Shown here one piece after another: positions 25,101 through 34,934 of a stretch of DNA of 35,670 bases; within the stretch, counting starts at the first letter, position 1, and each line of letters begins with the position of its first letter. Source of the DNA: Desulfocapsaceae bacterium (GTDB lineage Bacteria > Desulfobacterota > Desulfobulbia > Desulfobulbales > Desulfocapsaceae); NCBI GenBank assembly GCA_030653035.1, contig JAUSAB010000098.1, forward strand, positions 1 through 35,670, in the 5' to 3' direction. Position numbers and translations under genes: made by a program. The notes below the pieces were generated by a model. The model worked only from the letters and a program-made list of their open reading frames with translations, did no database searches and had not been told where the DNA came from.

Positions 25101-28100
25101 TTACATCTCGCTGATGGCTTTATTCAGTTCTGTACTTGAGGTTTTAAGCCTGTTCAGCGCCTCGATTGTGCCATCAATAGAAAAATTGACCGCCTTGGTG
25201 GATTCCTGATTCTCATGGGAGGAGCTGACCACACTCCCTAGTTGCACCTTGACGGCCTGTCCGTTCTTGCTGAGGATGTCTGCCTTCTTGTCGAGGGCGT
25301 CAACAGAACTGGAGATGGTGACAATACCGGAAGAGATTTTTTCCATGGAGTCAAGGGCGGTCTTGATAACCTCACTGCCGTCACCAAGCATCTTCATACC
25401 GTCTTTCATGGCGACAATGGTCTCTTTGGATTCGGATTCCACTTTTTTGACGATATTGGCAATATCCACTGCGGATTTGGAAGATTTTTCCGCAAGTTTA
25501 CGGACCTCATCGGCAACCACGGCAAATCCCCGACCGGCATCTCCAGCCCGGGCCGCTTCAATGGCCGCATTAAAGGCCAGAAGGTTGGTCTGGGAGGCGA
25601 TCTCTTTGATGATATCGACAAAGCCGCCGATTCTTTCAAGCTGGCTGACCAGATTGGCAACCATTTGATTTGAGCTGCTCATGGATTCGTTGATGGCCTG
25701 CATCTTTTTCCCGGCATCGGCCCCTGCCTTTTTACCTTGTTCCGCATCTCCGGCAACACCGGATGCCATTGCACTGGATTGAGTGGTGAGTTCCACCATT
25801 TCCTTGGCAAAGTTGAGCATCCCGTCCACAGTGAAGGATGCGTCGCCCAAGAGCTTAACCTCCCGTTCGATGAGCTGGCTCATCGTTTCAATGGAGTTAT
25901 TGGCCTCGTTCATCTTGAGCAGGGAGTCGGAGACCAGAGATTCCACCTCGGATGAAGCATTGTTGATCAGTTGCTCCACCGCTGCTTCCGAGGTCACATC
26001 AACCATGTACTCCAGGCCGCCTTTTATATTGCCCTTGGCATCTTTAATGGTAACACTGGTGACCTTGATCGGGATAGCTCTGCCCTTAATGTGGGCAATA
26101 GTCTGTTCCGAGATTGTGGTGTTGCCACGAATAGCCCGCTGGATTCCACAGTTTTCGGTTTTGCAGTTATCTTTCCCGAAAAGGTCCCAGCACTTCTTGC
26201 CCAATGCCTCTTCTACAGTCAACCCTGCCATAGCCGCTCCGGCCGGATTGATATAGGTAATGGTGTGATTCAGATCCACGGCATGAATGGGGTTGGGGAT
26301 GACATTGAGGTTTTCTATCTTTTCGTTGGCCTCCTGTCGCTGTCTGACCTCGGCCGTGATATCGAGGACAAATTCCAGCGCCCCTTTGATATTCCCTTTG
26401 GCATCCTTGATGGGAGCGCCGGTGTACTTTATGGGGACAATCATCCCATCTTGTGGTCTGGCGATAGTTTCTTCGCTGACGATTCTGTCTTCACGCATTG
26501 CCCGACCGACGGCACATTTTTCTGTCCGGCAATGGGCTGTTTTGAAAAGATCAAAGCATTTTTTACCAATGGCCTCGTCCGGGGTAAGTCCAACAACCCC
26601 GGCCCCTGCCGGGTTCATGAAGGTAACGTTGAAATCCGTATCAATGGACATGATCGGCGTGGGGATGGCATTGAGGTTGTTAATTTTCTCGTCCGACGCC
26701 TGTTTCTGTTTTGCTTCTTCAGTGATGTTGAGGACATATTCCAGGGCGCCCTTGATATTGCCCTTGGCATCCTTGATGGGAGATCCTGTGTACCTGATGG
26801 GGATAATCACCCCTTCCGCCGGCCGGGCAATGGTCTGTTCGGTGACTACCGAGTCGGTTTTCATGGCCCTGCCACAAGCGCACTTTTCCGTCCGGCAATG
26901 GGGGGTCTTGAAGAGGTCGTAACACTTCTTGCCTATCACTTCGTCCGGGGTCATGCTGACCACGGCTGCCCCTGCCGGGTTCATGAAGGTGATGTTGAAA
27001 TCAGTATCAATGGCCAGAATCGGGGTAGGGATGGTATTGAGGTTGTTGATTTTCTCATCCGCTGCCTGTTTCTGCCTTGCCTCTTCGGTGATATTGAGGA
27101 CATATTCCAGGGCCCCTTTGATATTGCCCTTGGCATCCTTGATGGGAGATCCAGTGTACCTGATAGGGATAATCACCCCTTCTGAAGGCCGGGCAATGGT
27201 CTGTTCGGTGACCACCGAGTCGGTTTTCATGGCCCTGGCACAGGCGCACTTCTCTGTCTTGCAATGAGGGGTTTTGAAGAGGTCATAACACTTCTTGCCC
27301 ACTACTTCGTCGGGGGTCATCCCGGCAATGGAAGCTCCTGCCGGATTCATGAAGGTGATGTTGAAATCGGTGTCAATGGCGAGAATCGGGGTAGGGATGG
27401 TGTTGAGGTTGTTGATTTTCTCATCCGCCGCCTGTCTCTGCTTTGCTTCGTCAGTGACATCAAGGATGTATTCAAGGGCCCCCTTGATATTGCCCTTGGC
27501 GTCCTTGATGGGAGATCCGGTGTATTTAATGGGGATAATTATCCCTTCCGCCGGCCGGGCAATGGTGAATTCGGTGACTACCGAGTCGGTTTTCATGGCC
27601 CTGGCACAGGCGCATTTTTCCGTCTTGCAATGAGGGGTCTTGAAGAGGTCGTAACACTTCTTGCCCACCAACTCGTCCGGCGTTAACCCGGCGATGGCAG
27701 CCCCAGCCGGATTCATGAAAGTGATGTTGAAGTCGGTGTCAATGGCCATGATCGGGGTGGGGATGGTGTTGAGGTTGTTGATTTTTTCATCCGCCGCCTG
27801 TTTCTGTTTCGCCTCTTCGGTGATATTGAGGATGTATTCAAGCGCCCCTTTAATATTGCCCTTGGCGTCCTTGATGGGGGCGCCGGTGTATCTGATCGGA
27901 ATGATCACCCCATCGGCAGGACGGGCAATGGTCTGTTCGGTAACCACTGAATCAGTTTTCATGGCCCTGGCGCAGGCACATTTTTCCGTTTTGCAATGGG
28001 GGGTCTTGAAGAGGTCGTAACACTTCTTGCCCATCACCTCGTCCGGGGTCATACTGACCACGGCAGCCCCAGCCGGGTTCATGAAGGTAATGGTAAACTT

Positions 28101-28538
28101 GTCATCGATTTCCATGATGGGAGTGGGAATGACATTGAGATCGGTCTCCATCTGACGCAACCGGGATTGCATCTCTTTCACCAAAGTGATGTCGCGCAAG
28201 GTGACCAGGATTCCGCTCTTGTCCGCCATTGGAGTAGCTTTGGCATGGTACCAGGACACCTTACCGTTCTGGGTAGAGAGGACCTCACCCTCGGCCATCT
28301 TTTTCAGCCGTTTTGCCTTGTTTACCGGACAGTCTTTGGTGCCGCAGAGCTGCGAAGGACAAAGCTCTTCGCAGGTGCGTTTCCCGTCAATCTGGGTTGC
28401 CTTGATGTTGAATTCTTTGAGAAAAGCTTCATTGGCCCAGGTGATGACCATGTCGTCATTGACAAGATAGCTGGGTTCCGCCAGCAGGGAAAAACAGGAA
28501 TCATCGATTGTTGCCTGGTTTGATGTGATAACAGTCAT
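25101..28538 (-). CDS. Soluble chemoreceptor with seven PAS domains
   Basis: This 1145-residue methyl-accepting chemotaxis protein has no membrane span. A first PAS (about 15-125) has Cys56/60/65/70. Six tandem 122-residue PAS units (about 135-866) are followed by an MCP signalling domain (about 870-1145). The hairpin tip [20 protein letters not shown] and the flanking [15 protein letters not shown] region identify the CheA/CheW-binding tip. Every PAS has C-x8-C-x4-C; units 1-4 extend it with another Cys (C-A-C or C-G variants). No CheR-tethering pentapeptide is seen at the C-terminus. It follows the triple CheW gene by 14 bases with a GGGGGG ribosome site, so the two are probably a receptor/coupler pair. 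No CheA is in the window. Confidence 0.94.
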   Translation of the reverse strand: MTVITSNQATIDDSCFSLLAEPSYLVNDDMVITWANEAFLKEFNIKATQIDGKRTCEELCPSQLCGTKDCPVNKAKRLKKMAEGEVLSTQNGKVSWYHAKATPMADKSGILVTLRDITLVKEMQSRLRQMETDLNVIPTPIMEIDDKFTITFMNPAGAAVVSMTPDEVMGKKCYDLFKTPHCKTEKCACARAMKTDSVVTEQTIARPADGVIIPIRYTGAPIKDAKGNIKGALEYILNITEEAKQKQAADEKINNLNTIPTPIMAIDTDFNITFMNPAGAAIAGLTPDELVGKKCYDLFKTPHCKTEKCACARAMKTDSVVTEFTIARPAEGIIIPIKYTGSPIKDAKGNIKGALEYILDVTDEAKQRQAADEKINNLNTIPTPILAIDTDFNITFMNPAGASIAGMTPDEVVGKKCYDLFKTPHCKTEKCACARAMKTDSVVTEQTIARPSEGVIIPIRYTGSPIKDAKGNIKGALEYVLNITEEARQKQAADEKINNLNTIPTPILAIDTDFNITFMNPAGAAVVSMTPDEVIGKKCYDLFKTPHCRTEKCACGRAMKTDSVVTEQTIARPAEGVIIPIRYTGSPIKDAKGNIKGALEYVLNITEEAKQKQASDEKINNLNAIPTPIMSIDTDFNVTFMNPAGAGVVGLTPDEAIGKKCFDLFKTAHCRTEKCAVGRAMREDRIVSEETIARPQDGMIVPIKYTGAPIKDAKGNIKGALEFVLDITAEVRQRQEANEKIENLNVIPNPIHAVDLNHTITYINPAGAAMAGLTVEEALGKKCWDLFGKDNCKTENCGIQRAIRGNTTISEQTIAHIKGRAIPIKVTSVTIKDAKGNIKGGLEYMVDVTSEAAVEQLINNASSEVESLVSDSLLKMNEANNSIETMSQLIEREVKLLGDASFTVDGMLNFAKEMVELTTQSSAMASGVAGDAEQGKKAGADAGKKMQAINESMSSSNQMVANLVSQLERIGGFVDIIKEIASQTNLLAFNAAIEAARAGDAGRGFAVVADEVRKLAEKSSKSAVDIANIVKKVESESKETIVAMKDGMKMLGDGSEVIKTALDSMEKISSGIVTISSSVDALDKKADILSKNGQAVKVQLGSVVSSSHENQESTKAVNFSIDGTIEALNRLKTSSTELNKAISEM
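25941..28136 (-). repeat. Six in-frame 366-bp PAS-coding repeats
   Basis: Anchor sequences for the G-K-K-C motif fall at 28023, 27657, 27291, 26925, 26559 and 26193, exactly 366 bases apart. The four units nearest the gene start are nearly identical in protein; the last two are more diverged. This indicates tandem duplication with later homogenisation of part of the array. Confidence 0.93.
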
Positions 28539-28552
28539 ACCTTACCCCCCTT

Positions 28553-30070
28553 TTATACGATTTCAGTAGATGACTCTTCTTTCAGTTTTGCTTCGTAATG
28601 CAAGGTCTGATTTAATGATGATATATCATGTCGCAGGTGATTGTTGATCAGGTTGTGGGTATTTACCACCAGGACATGTTCGGTGAGTTGTTTTTCGTTA
28701 CTATATTCAATGAGACGATCCAGGGTGTCCTGCTTCGGTTGCAGCTGAGCGTTCAGTGATGGGGTTGGGTAATATTGCTCCTGTTTGTAAATAGTGACTA
28801 TTTTATCTACCTGCAGCCCAATAACCTGTTTGCCGTCACGGCAGATGATAAGCTTGAAGTTGTTCTGCTCTTCCTCTGGTTGTCGGTAATTGTAGAACTG
28901 ACGAAGGTTGATCACCGGAATGATCTGTCCCCGCAGGTTGAGAACCGCCGAATCAAATCCCGTTACCGCCGGAATGGACATAAGCGTATCTCGTTCTATG
29001 ATTTCCTGTACGTCCTTGAGCTCGATGGCGAAATTTTTGCCAATGGAAAAGATCAGGTAACAATTCTCGGTGATCAGGTGTCTGGCCCTGACCACTGCCG
29101 CTTTTTCATCCTCCTCGGCGTCGGTGTTGATTCTGGCCATGGATGTAAGCAGCTCCTTTTGGGCCGCAATCAGGTTTTCTACATCAAGAAGCATAATATT
29201 ACGGTCGGGAACAGGTTCATAAATACCGACTACGGACTGCTCGGTCCTTGCAGGCATAGGGAGGATCTCTTCATTGACCACGGTGAGAATTTCCAGTATC
29301 TCGTCAATGACCATGCCGAAAATTAGTGAATCCGTGGACATGATCAGGACGCGTCTTAATTCGCTGCCACCTTCCGAAGCTGGGCAGCCATTGAGCAGGG
29401 ATCCTGCGCTCATGATCGGGATGGTATGCCCTCGTAATTGCAAGGCGCCTTCCAGATAGCCGGTTTTGAAGGTAGCGTCGATGTCGGCAAGAAAGGTTAT
29501 TTCTCGGGAGTTTTCCACCGGGATGCCATATTCGTGGCCATCGGCAGCAAAGATTACATATCTGGAATAGGTCCGGATTCGGGAGGCATCCGCCTGGAGC
29601 TTGGTTGCGCCGGCCTTACTGACAAGCAGGCTGCTGTCAGAAAAAAGTTTTTTCAGATCAAGAACTTCAAGGGTACGTTGTTCTTTTTCCAGGGTAATCA
29701 GGTCGGAGATAATATAATCAGCAGATTGCAGGGCCGGCTGGACAGGAATAATCAATGATTCCTCTATTCTTAGAACCTCTCTGATGTCATCAAAAAGGAG
29801 TCCAAATGATTGATTTGCGAGTGTGACTACCGCAATCTTCGCATCTTTATCATACCTGGCATCGTCAAGTCCCAGCCGTCTTTTCAGGTTGAGTATTGGA
29901 ATGACAGCATTCCGAAGATGCATGATTCCCTCGAGAAAAGGGACGCTGGCAGGTAAGGGTTGAATATTTCCGGTGATGGGCGTCGCTTCAGTGACACTCT
30001 CAGCAGCAATGGCAATTTCCAGCCCCTGTTCCCGGTCGAGAATAAACGATGCAAAAAGTTGTTCCGCCAT
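28553..30070 (-). CDS. Triple-CheW-domain coupling protein
   Basis: This protein of about 505 residues carries three successive CheW-like domains (about 1-150, 165-325, 335-480). Each has a region such as LRNAVIPILNLKRRLG, LRGHTIPIMSAG or LRGQIIPVINLRQF that matches the CheW G-x-(I/V)-x-P-(I/V)-x-(D/N)-L motif. CheW links receptors to CheA. Three copies in one chain suggest multivalent array building or dedicated coupling to the adjacent receptor. The ATG at 30070 is preferred because AAGGAGG lies nine bases upstream; an ORF extension to 30091 would bury that site. A candidate promoter is at 30197-30223. Confidence 0.93.
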   Translation of the reverse strand: MAEQLFASFILDREQGLEIAIAAESVTEATPITGNIQPLPASVPFLEGIMHLRNAVIPILNLKRRLGLDDARYDKDAKIAVVTLANQSFGLLFDDIREVLRIEESLIIPVQPALQSADYIISDLITLEKEQRTLEVLDLKKLFSDSSLLVSKAGATKLQADASRIRTYSRYVIFAADGHEYGIPVENSREITFLADIDATFKTGYLEGALQLRGHTIPIMSAGSLLNGCPASEGGSELRRVLIMSTDSLIFGMVIDEILEILTVVNEEILPMPARTEQSVVGIYEPVPDRNIMLLDVENLIAAQKELLTSMARINTDAEEDEKAAVVRARHLITENCYLIFSIGKNFAIELKDVQEIIERDTLMSIPAVTGFDSAVLNLRGQIIPVINLRQFYNYRQPEEEQNNFKLIICRDGKQVIGLQVDKIVTIYKQEQYYPTPSLNAQLQPKQDTLDRLIEYSNEKQLTEHVLVVNTHNLINNHLRHDISSLNQTLHYEAKLKEESSTEIV

Positions 30071-30442
30071 GAATACTTGCCTCCTTACCAAATAGGTTGA
30101 ACATTACTTTTGTATGCAGGGGATACCCAATAGAAAATAGGGCGCAACGAGTGGCGCAAATTTACATATCCCTAAAAAATCCTATCTACAAAAGAGCTTA
30201 TACTCATATTTGAGAAAAGTCAAATTCAACACTTTGTGTACATGTCATTGTCGCCTTGACAGGTGTTGATCTTCATGTTGCCAGGTGATTTTAGCATGTG
30301 CGGGCACGCTTCAAGTTCCAGATATTTGATTGAAAAAGGGGGAATATTCTTTTTTATTATGCCATCGATTGTCGACCGTGTCTGTAGGGAAACCATGACA
30401 TGTTGTTTTGATTACTGAAGGGAGCTTGTTGAGTAATCTTAG
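30071..30442. other. Intergenic region before the CheW gene
   Basis: This 372-base spacer separates the CheW start from the LuxR-type regulator stop. It is AT-rich and contains the candidate promoter, a GGCGCAA direct repeat (near 30141 and 30153) and the AAGGAGG ribosome site. No gene is supported. Confidence 0.5.
30197..30223 (-). promoter_or_regulatory. Weak candidate promoter for cheW-mcp
   Basis: On the minus strand, TTGACT (30218-30223) and TATAAG (30197-30202) have a short 15-base spacer. This is about 130 bases before the CheW start. Confidence 0.3.
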
Positions 30443-31093
30443 TTAGTTGGCTTGCTCAATAGAGGTCAGGCCGTGTTGAATGGCGAATTTTACCAGGGAG
30501 GGAATATCGTGCAGACCAAGCTTTTCCATGATCCGGCTTCTGTAGGTCTCCACGGTCTTGGGAGAGAGGGTGAGTCGGTTGGCAATAGAGGCGCTGGTGG
30601 CCCCTTCAACCACAAGTTGCAGCACCTGTCGTTCCCGGTTACTTAAACTGGTCAGAGGCGACTTGGCCGCAGCAAGAATGTTCATTTCAAGATCGGTATC
30701 GTCTAAGCTTTTGCTCAGATAACGTTTGTTGCTCTGGACAGCCTTGATGGCATTGATAAGCTCGCTGCCGATGGACTCTTTCAACACATAGCCACAGGTA
30801 CCTGCCTGAAAGGCCCGGTAGATATATTCCGAGGTGGAGTGCATTGAGAAGATAATAACCTTGATTTGCGGCCACTGGTTTTTGAGGATTCGTGTAACTT
30901 CAATGCCATTAATGTCGGGCATGCTGATATCCATAATCACCACATCCGGCCGCCACTCTTCGATCCTGGCCAGACATTCACGACCTGTGGCCGCTTCACC
31001 AACAATCTCAATAAATGAATTCTGTCCGAGAAGAGATCGTAGACCTTCACGGATAATGGCATGATCATCCACTAAGGCCAGCCGGACATTCAT
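30443..31093 (-). CDS. NarL/LuxR-family response regulator
   Basis: This 216-residue protein has a receiver domain (about 4-118, Asp55 in VVIMDISMPD, conserved Lys in VLKES) and a LuxR-type helix-turn-helix (about 149-205). The latter is marked by LSNRERQVLQLVVEG and SPKTVETYRSRIMEKL. It should bind DNA as a dimer after phosphorylation. The start overlaps the stop of the kinase gene by four bases, so the pair is coupled. Target promoters are unknown. No terminator is evident after it. Confidence 0.95.
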   Translation of the reverse strand: MNVRLALVDDHAIIREGLRSLLGQNSFIEIVGEAATGRECLARIEEWRPDVVIMDISMPDINGIEVTRILKNQWPQIKVIIFSMHSTSEYIYRAFQAGTCGYVLKESIGSELINAIKAVQSNKRYLSKSLDDTDLEMNILAAAKSPLTSLSNRERQVLQLVVEGATSASIANRLTLSPKTVETYRSRIMEKLGLHDIPSLVKFAIQHGLTSIEQAN

Positions 31094-32127
31094 ATCTGCA
31101 CCTCGGCGGTAATGACTGTCCCACCCCCGGGCCGTGAAGCTATGATCAGTTTTCCGCCAAATGATTCAATCCTCTCCCGCATAGAAAGCAGGCCCCATGA
31201 GTGGAATTCCGACGGCTGCCCTTTTTCGCCTATGTTTTGAATGCCGCAACCATTGTCGTGTATGGCCAGAGACAGTGTCTTGCCCTCCAGGGAACCATGA
31301 ATTTCCACCTCGGTTGCCTGGGCATGTTTGATCACATTATTCAAAGCCTCCTGAGTGATGCGGAACAGGGTTATATCCAGGTTGGGGGAAAGGCGGGGAA
31401 TTCTGGCATGAACGATGACCTTCACCCCTGTTCGTTTGGTAAAAACAGAACTGTACCAACGTAAGGCCGCCCGTAGACCATAGTCGTCAAGGACCGGCGG
31501 TCTGAGGTCGGCCATGATGTTGCGCACCTGCCCGGTCATTGCCGCAATTAGTTCAAGTGAGTCGTCGATGCGTTTACGCTGCTCGGACGGGACACTCTGT
31601 CCGAGAATATGCAGGTTAAGACCGAGGGCGGTAAGTTGTTGACCGATTTGATCATGTAACTGCCTGGCGATATGTCGGCGCTCCATTTCTTCGGTCTCGA
31701 TCAAGCGTGAAGACAGTTGTTGCAACAATTCGCGGTGATTTGCCAGTTTATTCTCGATATTCTTCTTTTCAGTTATATCAGCCCCTATCTCCATTACCCC
31801 GACGATCTTGCCATTTAGGTCCCGAACAGGACTGGCGGTAACTGTTAAGATTTTATCTCCGATCCTTCTTTCATAGGAATATTTTTTGCCATCGTTCAAG
31901 GTTGCTGGTATGACACAAACATCACATATTCTTTCTGTTCCCTGACGAGTATTATCCTTGGCATATTGTCCCCAGCAGTCGTAGCAATGTCGCTCCCGGA
32001 CTTCTTCAGATTTGAATCCAATCAGTGCTTCCATGGCTGGATTTATCCGTAATACCCTCATCTCATTATCAAGAAAGTTGATAGCGAACGGAGAGTTGAC
32101 AAAGATATGTTGCAGTTCATTATCCAT
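31090..32127 (-). CDS. NarX/DegS-type PAS histidine kinase
   Basis: This 345-residue soluble kinase is the cognate of the downstream regulator. A PAS domain (about 1-120) carries Cys48, Cys51, Cys68 and Cys71. The dimerisation domain is HisKA_3, with phospho-acceptor His158 in RQLHDQIGQQ. The C-terminal HATPase has HDNGCGI and an MRERIESFGG end, typical of this class. The PAS closely resembles PAS2 of the hybrid kinase, including C-x19-C-x2-C spacing and the CYD-x-WGQYA motif, so the two proteins may sense the same signal. The gene begins 30 bases after the 3D lipoprotein stop, with AGGAG upstream. Confidence 0.94.
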   Translation of the reverse strand: MDNELQHIFVNSPFAINFLDNEMRVLRINPAMEALIGFKSEEVRERHCYDCWGQYAKDNTRQGTERICDVCVIPATLNDGKKYSYERRIGDKILTVTASPVRDLNGKIVGVMEIGADITEKKNIENKLANHRELLQQLSSRLIETEEMERRHIARQLHDQIGQQLTALGLNLHILGQSVPSEQRKRIDDSLELIAAMTGQVRNIMADLRPPVLDDYGLRAALRWYSSVFTKRTGVKVIVHARIPRLSPNLDITLFRITQEALNNVIKHAQATEVEIHGSLEGKTLSLAIHDNGCGIQNIGEKGQPSEFHSWGLLSMRERIESFGGKLIIASRPGGGTVITAEVQI

Positions 32128-32157
32128 TGTTTTTATGTCTCCTAAAAAGATTGCCTT

Positions 32158-32769
32158 TCAGCGGCGTTCAATCTCAACGGTTGCTTTTCTTCTTCCCCAG
32201 TTGATGGCGTCTGCGTGGGAGTCAAAGAACAGATCGATCCGGTCAGGCCCTTTGATCGCCCCGCCTTTGTCTTCGACCACTCCCCAGCCATAGCCGGGGA
32301 TGTACATGCGGGTGCCAAAGGGATAATACTGGGTGTCGGCGGCGATGGTGCCTTTTTCGGGCAGGAAATACCAGGGGAAGAGGATCAGGCGGGTGGGGAT
32401 CATCCACGGCCGTTCCAAGGAGTCGAGCGAGAAGAAGCCGGGCTGGGGCTCAGTGGGGGTGGTGCCGCTGGCAGTCCGGCCGGTGTAGGGGCGTCCGGCA
32501 TATTTCCCGTAGTTGACATAGCGGTTCCAGAAATCGAGTTTGAGAAAGAGCCAGTTGCCGCGTTCCCAGCCGCAGCATTGGGAGCAGCCGCAGTAACCGG
32601 TGGTTTCGATGACCATGGTGTTTACTCCGTCGCTTGGACCGATTTGTCGTTTGGCGCAGCCGGTGAAGAACAGGGTGACAGTTAGAAGGATAAAAAATGA
32701 TATCTGGCCACGCAGGATGGCCTGGGAGGAGGCGGTGACTTGCTCTGCTATCATGTGCGGTGGAACCAT
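32158..32769 (-). CDS. 3D-domain lipoprotein (MltA/RlpA-like cell-wall family)
   Basis: This protein of about 203 residues has an N-terminal membrane segment ending in LFFTGC, a plausible lipobox with Cys38, so it is probably anchored in the outer or inner membrane. The C-terminal region has the 3D aspartates in AADTQYYPFGT, VEDKGGAIKG and DRIDLFF. It ends FFDSHADAINWGRRKATVEI, typical of peptidoglycan lytic-transglycosylase-like 3D domains. A CGCSQCCGW motif follows the signal. I chose the ATG at 32769 because GGAGG lies seven bases upstream. An in-frame ATG at 32754 overlaps the mutL TGA (ATGA). It is coupled to mutL and lies upstream of a two-component pair. Confidence 0.87.
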   Translation of the reverse strand: MVPPHMIAEQVTASSQAILRGQISFFILLTVTLFFTGCAKRQIGPSDGVNTMVIETTGYCGCSQCCGWERGNWLFLKLDFWNRYVNYGKYAGRPYTGRTASGTTPTEPQPGFFSLDSLERPWMIPTRLILFPWYFLPEKGTIAADTQYYPFGTRMYIPGYGWGVVEDKGGAIKGPDRIDLFFDSHADAINWGRRKATVEIERR

Positions 32770-34601
32770 TTTTTGACCTCCGTGGCAGTGAAATGTTTCA
32801 GGACCGGTCGTCCGTGCGGGCAATGGGAAAAAAGATCGGCACGGGCCATGCGGGTGAGCAGGGCATTGATCTCGAGTGCGTGCAGCGTATCACCGGCCTT
32901 CACCGCCGCCTTGCAGGCCATGGAGGCCAGGATGTCATCGAGGATGGAGCCTTTTCCCTTTTTCTCATCTGCATTGCCGAACCTTGCCAGAATATCAACA
33001 AAAAGCTCGCCTGGATTGCACTGACCGGCCATGGCCGGAACTGCGGAGATGATAAAGGAATTGCCGCCGAATTCCCGGACCGTAAAACCCATCTGTTTGA
33101 TCTCGTCGCCATGCTGTTCCACACATTCGGTCTCGGCAATGGAGAGCTCGACCGTTGCTGGAAAAAGCAGGGTCTGGCTGGCGATGTGTCCCTGCATGAA
33201 CTGCCTTTTCAGATCTTCAAAGAGAAGACGTTCATGGGCGGCATGTTGATCGACCACCAGGAGGTCGCCGTTTTCCGACTGGCAGAAGATGTAGAGATTG
33301 TTGTATTGGCCGATGATCTTGAGGCCATGGCCCGGTGCTTTTGCCGCTGGCAGGGCTTGCTGCGTAGTGGAGAGAGGCTGGGTGGTGGGCGAAAAAGGAG
33401 CGGGGATGGGTTCCGTGGTCTGCAGTGTGGAAGCAGCGGCAGGGGACACGGGTGATTCCGGGTAAAACGGTTTGGGGACAGAGGAAAAAGGAAGGGGAGT
33501 TGTTGGCAGCTTGTCCTGTCTGGGTACGGGCTGAGACGTGGGTTCCGGCTGTGGCCTGTGTTCCTGTAAAGGTGCTGCCCGGAAGATGGTGGACTGGAGC
33601 TTTTTTTGATGCTCCTGCATCGCCTGCTCAACGGCCTGGCAGATCATCTGGTGGATGGCCTGACTGTCGCGCAGCCGGATCTCCTGCTTGGTCGGATGGA
33701 CATTGACATCCACGTCCTCCGGCGGCAGGCGCAGGTGGATCAGGCCTGCCGGATTTCTTCCTTTCATCAGGAAATTGCGCAACCCTTCGGCAACGCCATG
33801 GACGATCATCCGGTCGCGAACGGCCCGGCCATTGACCAGCAGCCGGATCCCGGCAGAGCTGGCCACGATAGCATCCGGCGGCAGGAGGTAGCCGTGAACG
33901 TAGGCAGCGTGACAGTCCTTATTGTCCGCCTTTCCCACCTCCATGAACTGTCCCTGATAGTGGAGGATGGCAGCCAGTCGATCCGGCAGGGACTGGCTTG
34001 ATTCAAAATGAAGGACCTCTCGTTCATCGACGCGCATGATAAAGGTGATGGCGGGTGCGGCGACGGCGTAGCTTTTGACCACCTCCTCGATATGGGCCAG
34101 TTCGGTCCTGGTGGTGCGCAAGAATTTCCGGCGGGCCGGGGTGTTGCCAAAAAGGTTGTGGATTTCAAAGATGGTGCCGCGGCTGCAACCGATCTCGTGC
34201 ACATTGATCACCTTCCCATAGTCGAGTGCGACCCTGGTACCAAGGGATGAACCCTGGGGGCGTGAGGTGATGGTCATCCGCGACACTGAACCGATGGAGG
34301 GAATGGCCTCGCCTCGGAAGCCGAGTGAACTGATGGCGGCCAGATCCTGGTCAGTGGCGATCTTCGAGGTGCCGTGCCGCTCCAGGCAGAGGAGCATGTC
34401 GTCTTCATCCATGCCTTCACCGTTATCGATGACCCGGATCAGTCGGGTGCCGTTGCCCTCAATCTCAATCTCGATCCGACTGGCTCCCGCATCAAGACTG
34501 TTTTCAAGCAGTTCTTTGACCACCGAGGCCGGACGTTCGACTACCTCGCCTGCGGCGATACGATTAGCCAGTTGTTCGGGAAGGATGCGGATTTTGGACA
34601 T
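32751..34601 (-). CDS. mutL: DNA mismatch repair protein MutL
   Basis: MutL links mismatch recognition by MutS to strand excision. The 616-residue protein has an N-terminal GHKL ATPase (LLENSLDAGA near 31-40, VIDNGEGM near 57-64, GFRGEA near 94-99) and a proline-rich linker (about 345-425). The C-terminal domain carries the endonuclease metal motif DQHA-x2-E-x4-E at 451-462 (DQHAAHERLLFE). ACKAAVK at about 562 and CPHGRP at 594-599 complete the zinc/metal site. It is therefore predicted to be a nicking MutL, unlike the E. coli protein. The 3D lipoprotein start overlaps its end. No mutS is in the window. Confidence 0.97.
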   Translation of the reverse strand: MSKIRILPEQLANRIAAGEVVERPASVVKELLENSLDAGASRIEIEIEGNGTRLIRVIDNGEGMDEDDMLLCLERHGTSKIATDQDLAAISSLGFRGEAIPSIGSVSRMTITSRPQGSSLGTRVALDYGKVINVHEIGCSRGTIFEIHNLFGNTPARRKFLRTTRTELAHIEEVVKSYAVAAPAITFIMRVDEREVLHFESSQSLPDRLAAILHYQGQFMEVGKADNKDCHAAYVHGYLLPPDAIVASSAGIRLLVNGRAVRDRMIVHGVAEGLRNFLMKGRNPAGLIHLRLPPEDVDVNVHPTKQEIRLRDSQAIHQMICQAVEQAMQEHQKKLQSTIFRAAPLQEHRPQPEPTSQPVPRQDKLPTTPLPFSSVPKPFYPESPVSPAAASTLQTTEPIPAPFSPTTQPLSTTQQALPAAKAPGHGLKIIGQYNNLYIFCQSENGDLLVVDQHAAHERLLFEDLKRQFMQGHIASQTLLFPATVELSIAETECVEQHGDEIKQMGFTVREFGGNSFIISAVPAMAGQCNPGELFVDILARFGNADEKKGKGSILDDILASMACKAAVKAGDTLHALEINALLTRMARADLFSHCPHGRPVLKHFTATEVKKWFHRT

Positions 34602-34934
34602 AATGAGTAGCGGTTAAAGGGGTTAGCGATGAAAGGGCCTCACCTGTAAAAAACATCGAAGGTATCTTTGTACATACATATCTTGATGATTAATCCTTCT
34701 CCCTGAGGGAGAAGGTGGCCAAAGGCCGGATGAGGGGGGCAGCAGGAGCTTCAAACTCAGACTTGCCCCCTCACGTCGCTCCTGCGCCGTCCATGGCGCT
34801 CGCGACACTAAGGCGTCCTTGCCAGTCGCCTGCCCCTTTCCTTCAGGGAGAGGGAATCACTTTTTCAATTCAGGACCGAAGCCGGCAACAAAAATAATGC
34901 TATAGATTTATAGAGTATAACAGCTTTTCCCGTT
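34602..34934. other. Intergenic region between mutL and LOG-like gene
   Basis: This 333-base spacer holds the reversed composite repeat (34695-34854) and otherwise AT-rich sequence. No gene or clear promoter was found. Confidence 0.6.
34695..34854 (-). repeat. Composite palindromic repeat, copy 7 (reversed, enlarged)
   Basis: It begins with a perfect 10-bp stem (34695-34704, 34706-34715; CCTTCTCCCT/AGGGAGAAGG). GGCCAAAGGCC and GGATGAGGGGGGCAGCAGG follow, so its orientation is opposite to 9200-9306. About 55-60 bases (roughly 34775-34832, CGCTCCTGCGCC...) are extra compared with other copies. It ends in CCTTTCCTTCAGGGAGAGGG. Confidence 0.75.

Noticed and set aside
25971-27185. Long plus-strand open frame (404 codons) and further plus-strand frames to 28523
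   Set aside because: They lie wholly opposite the PAS repeat array. Their length comes from the repeated codon pattern of the real minus-strand gene; they show no recognised domain and repeat with the array.
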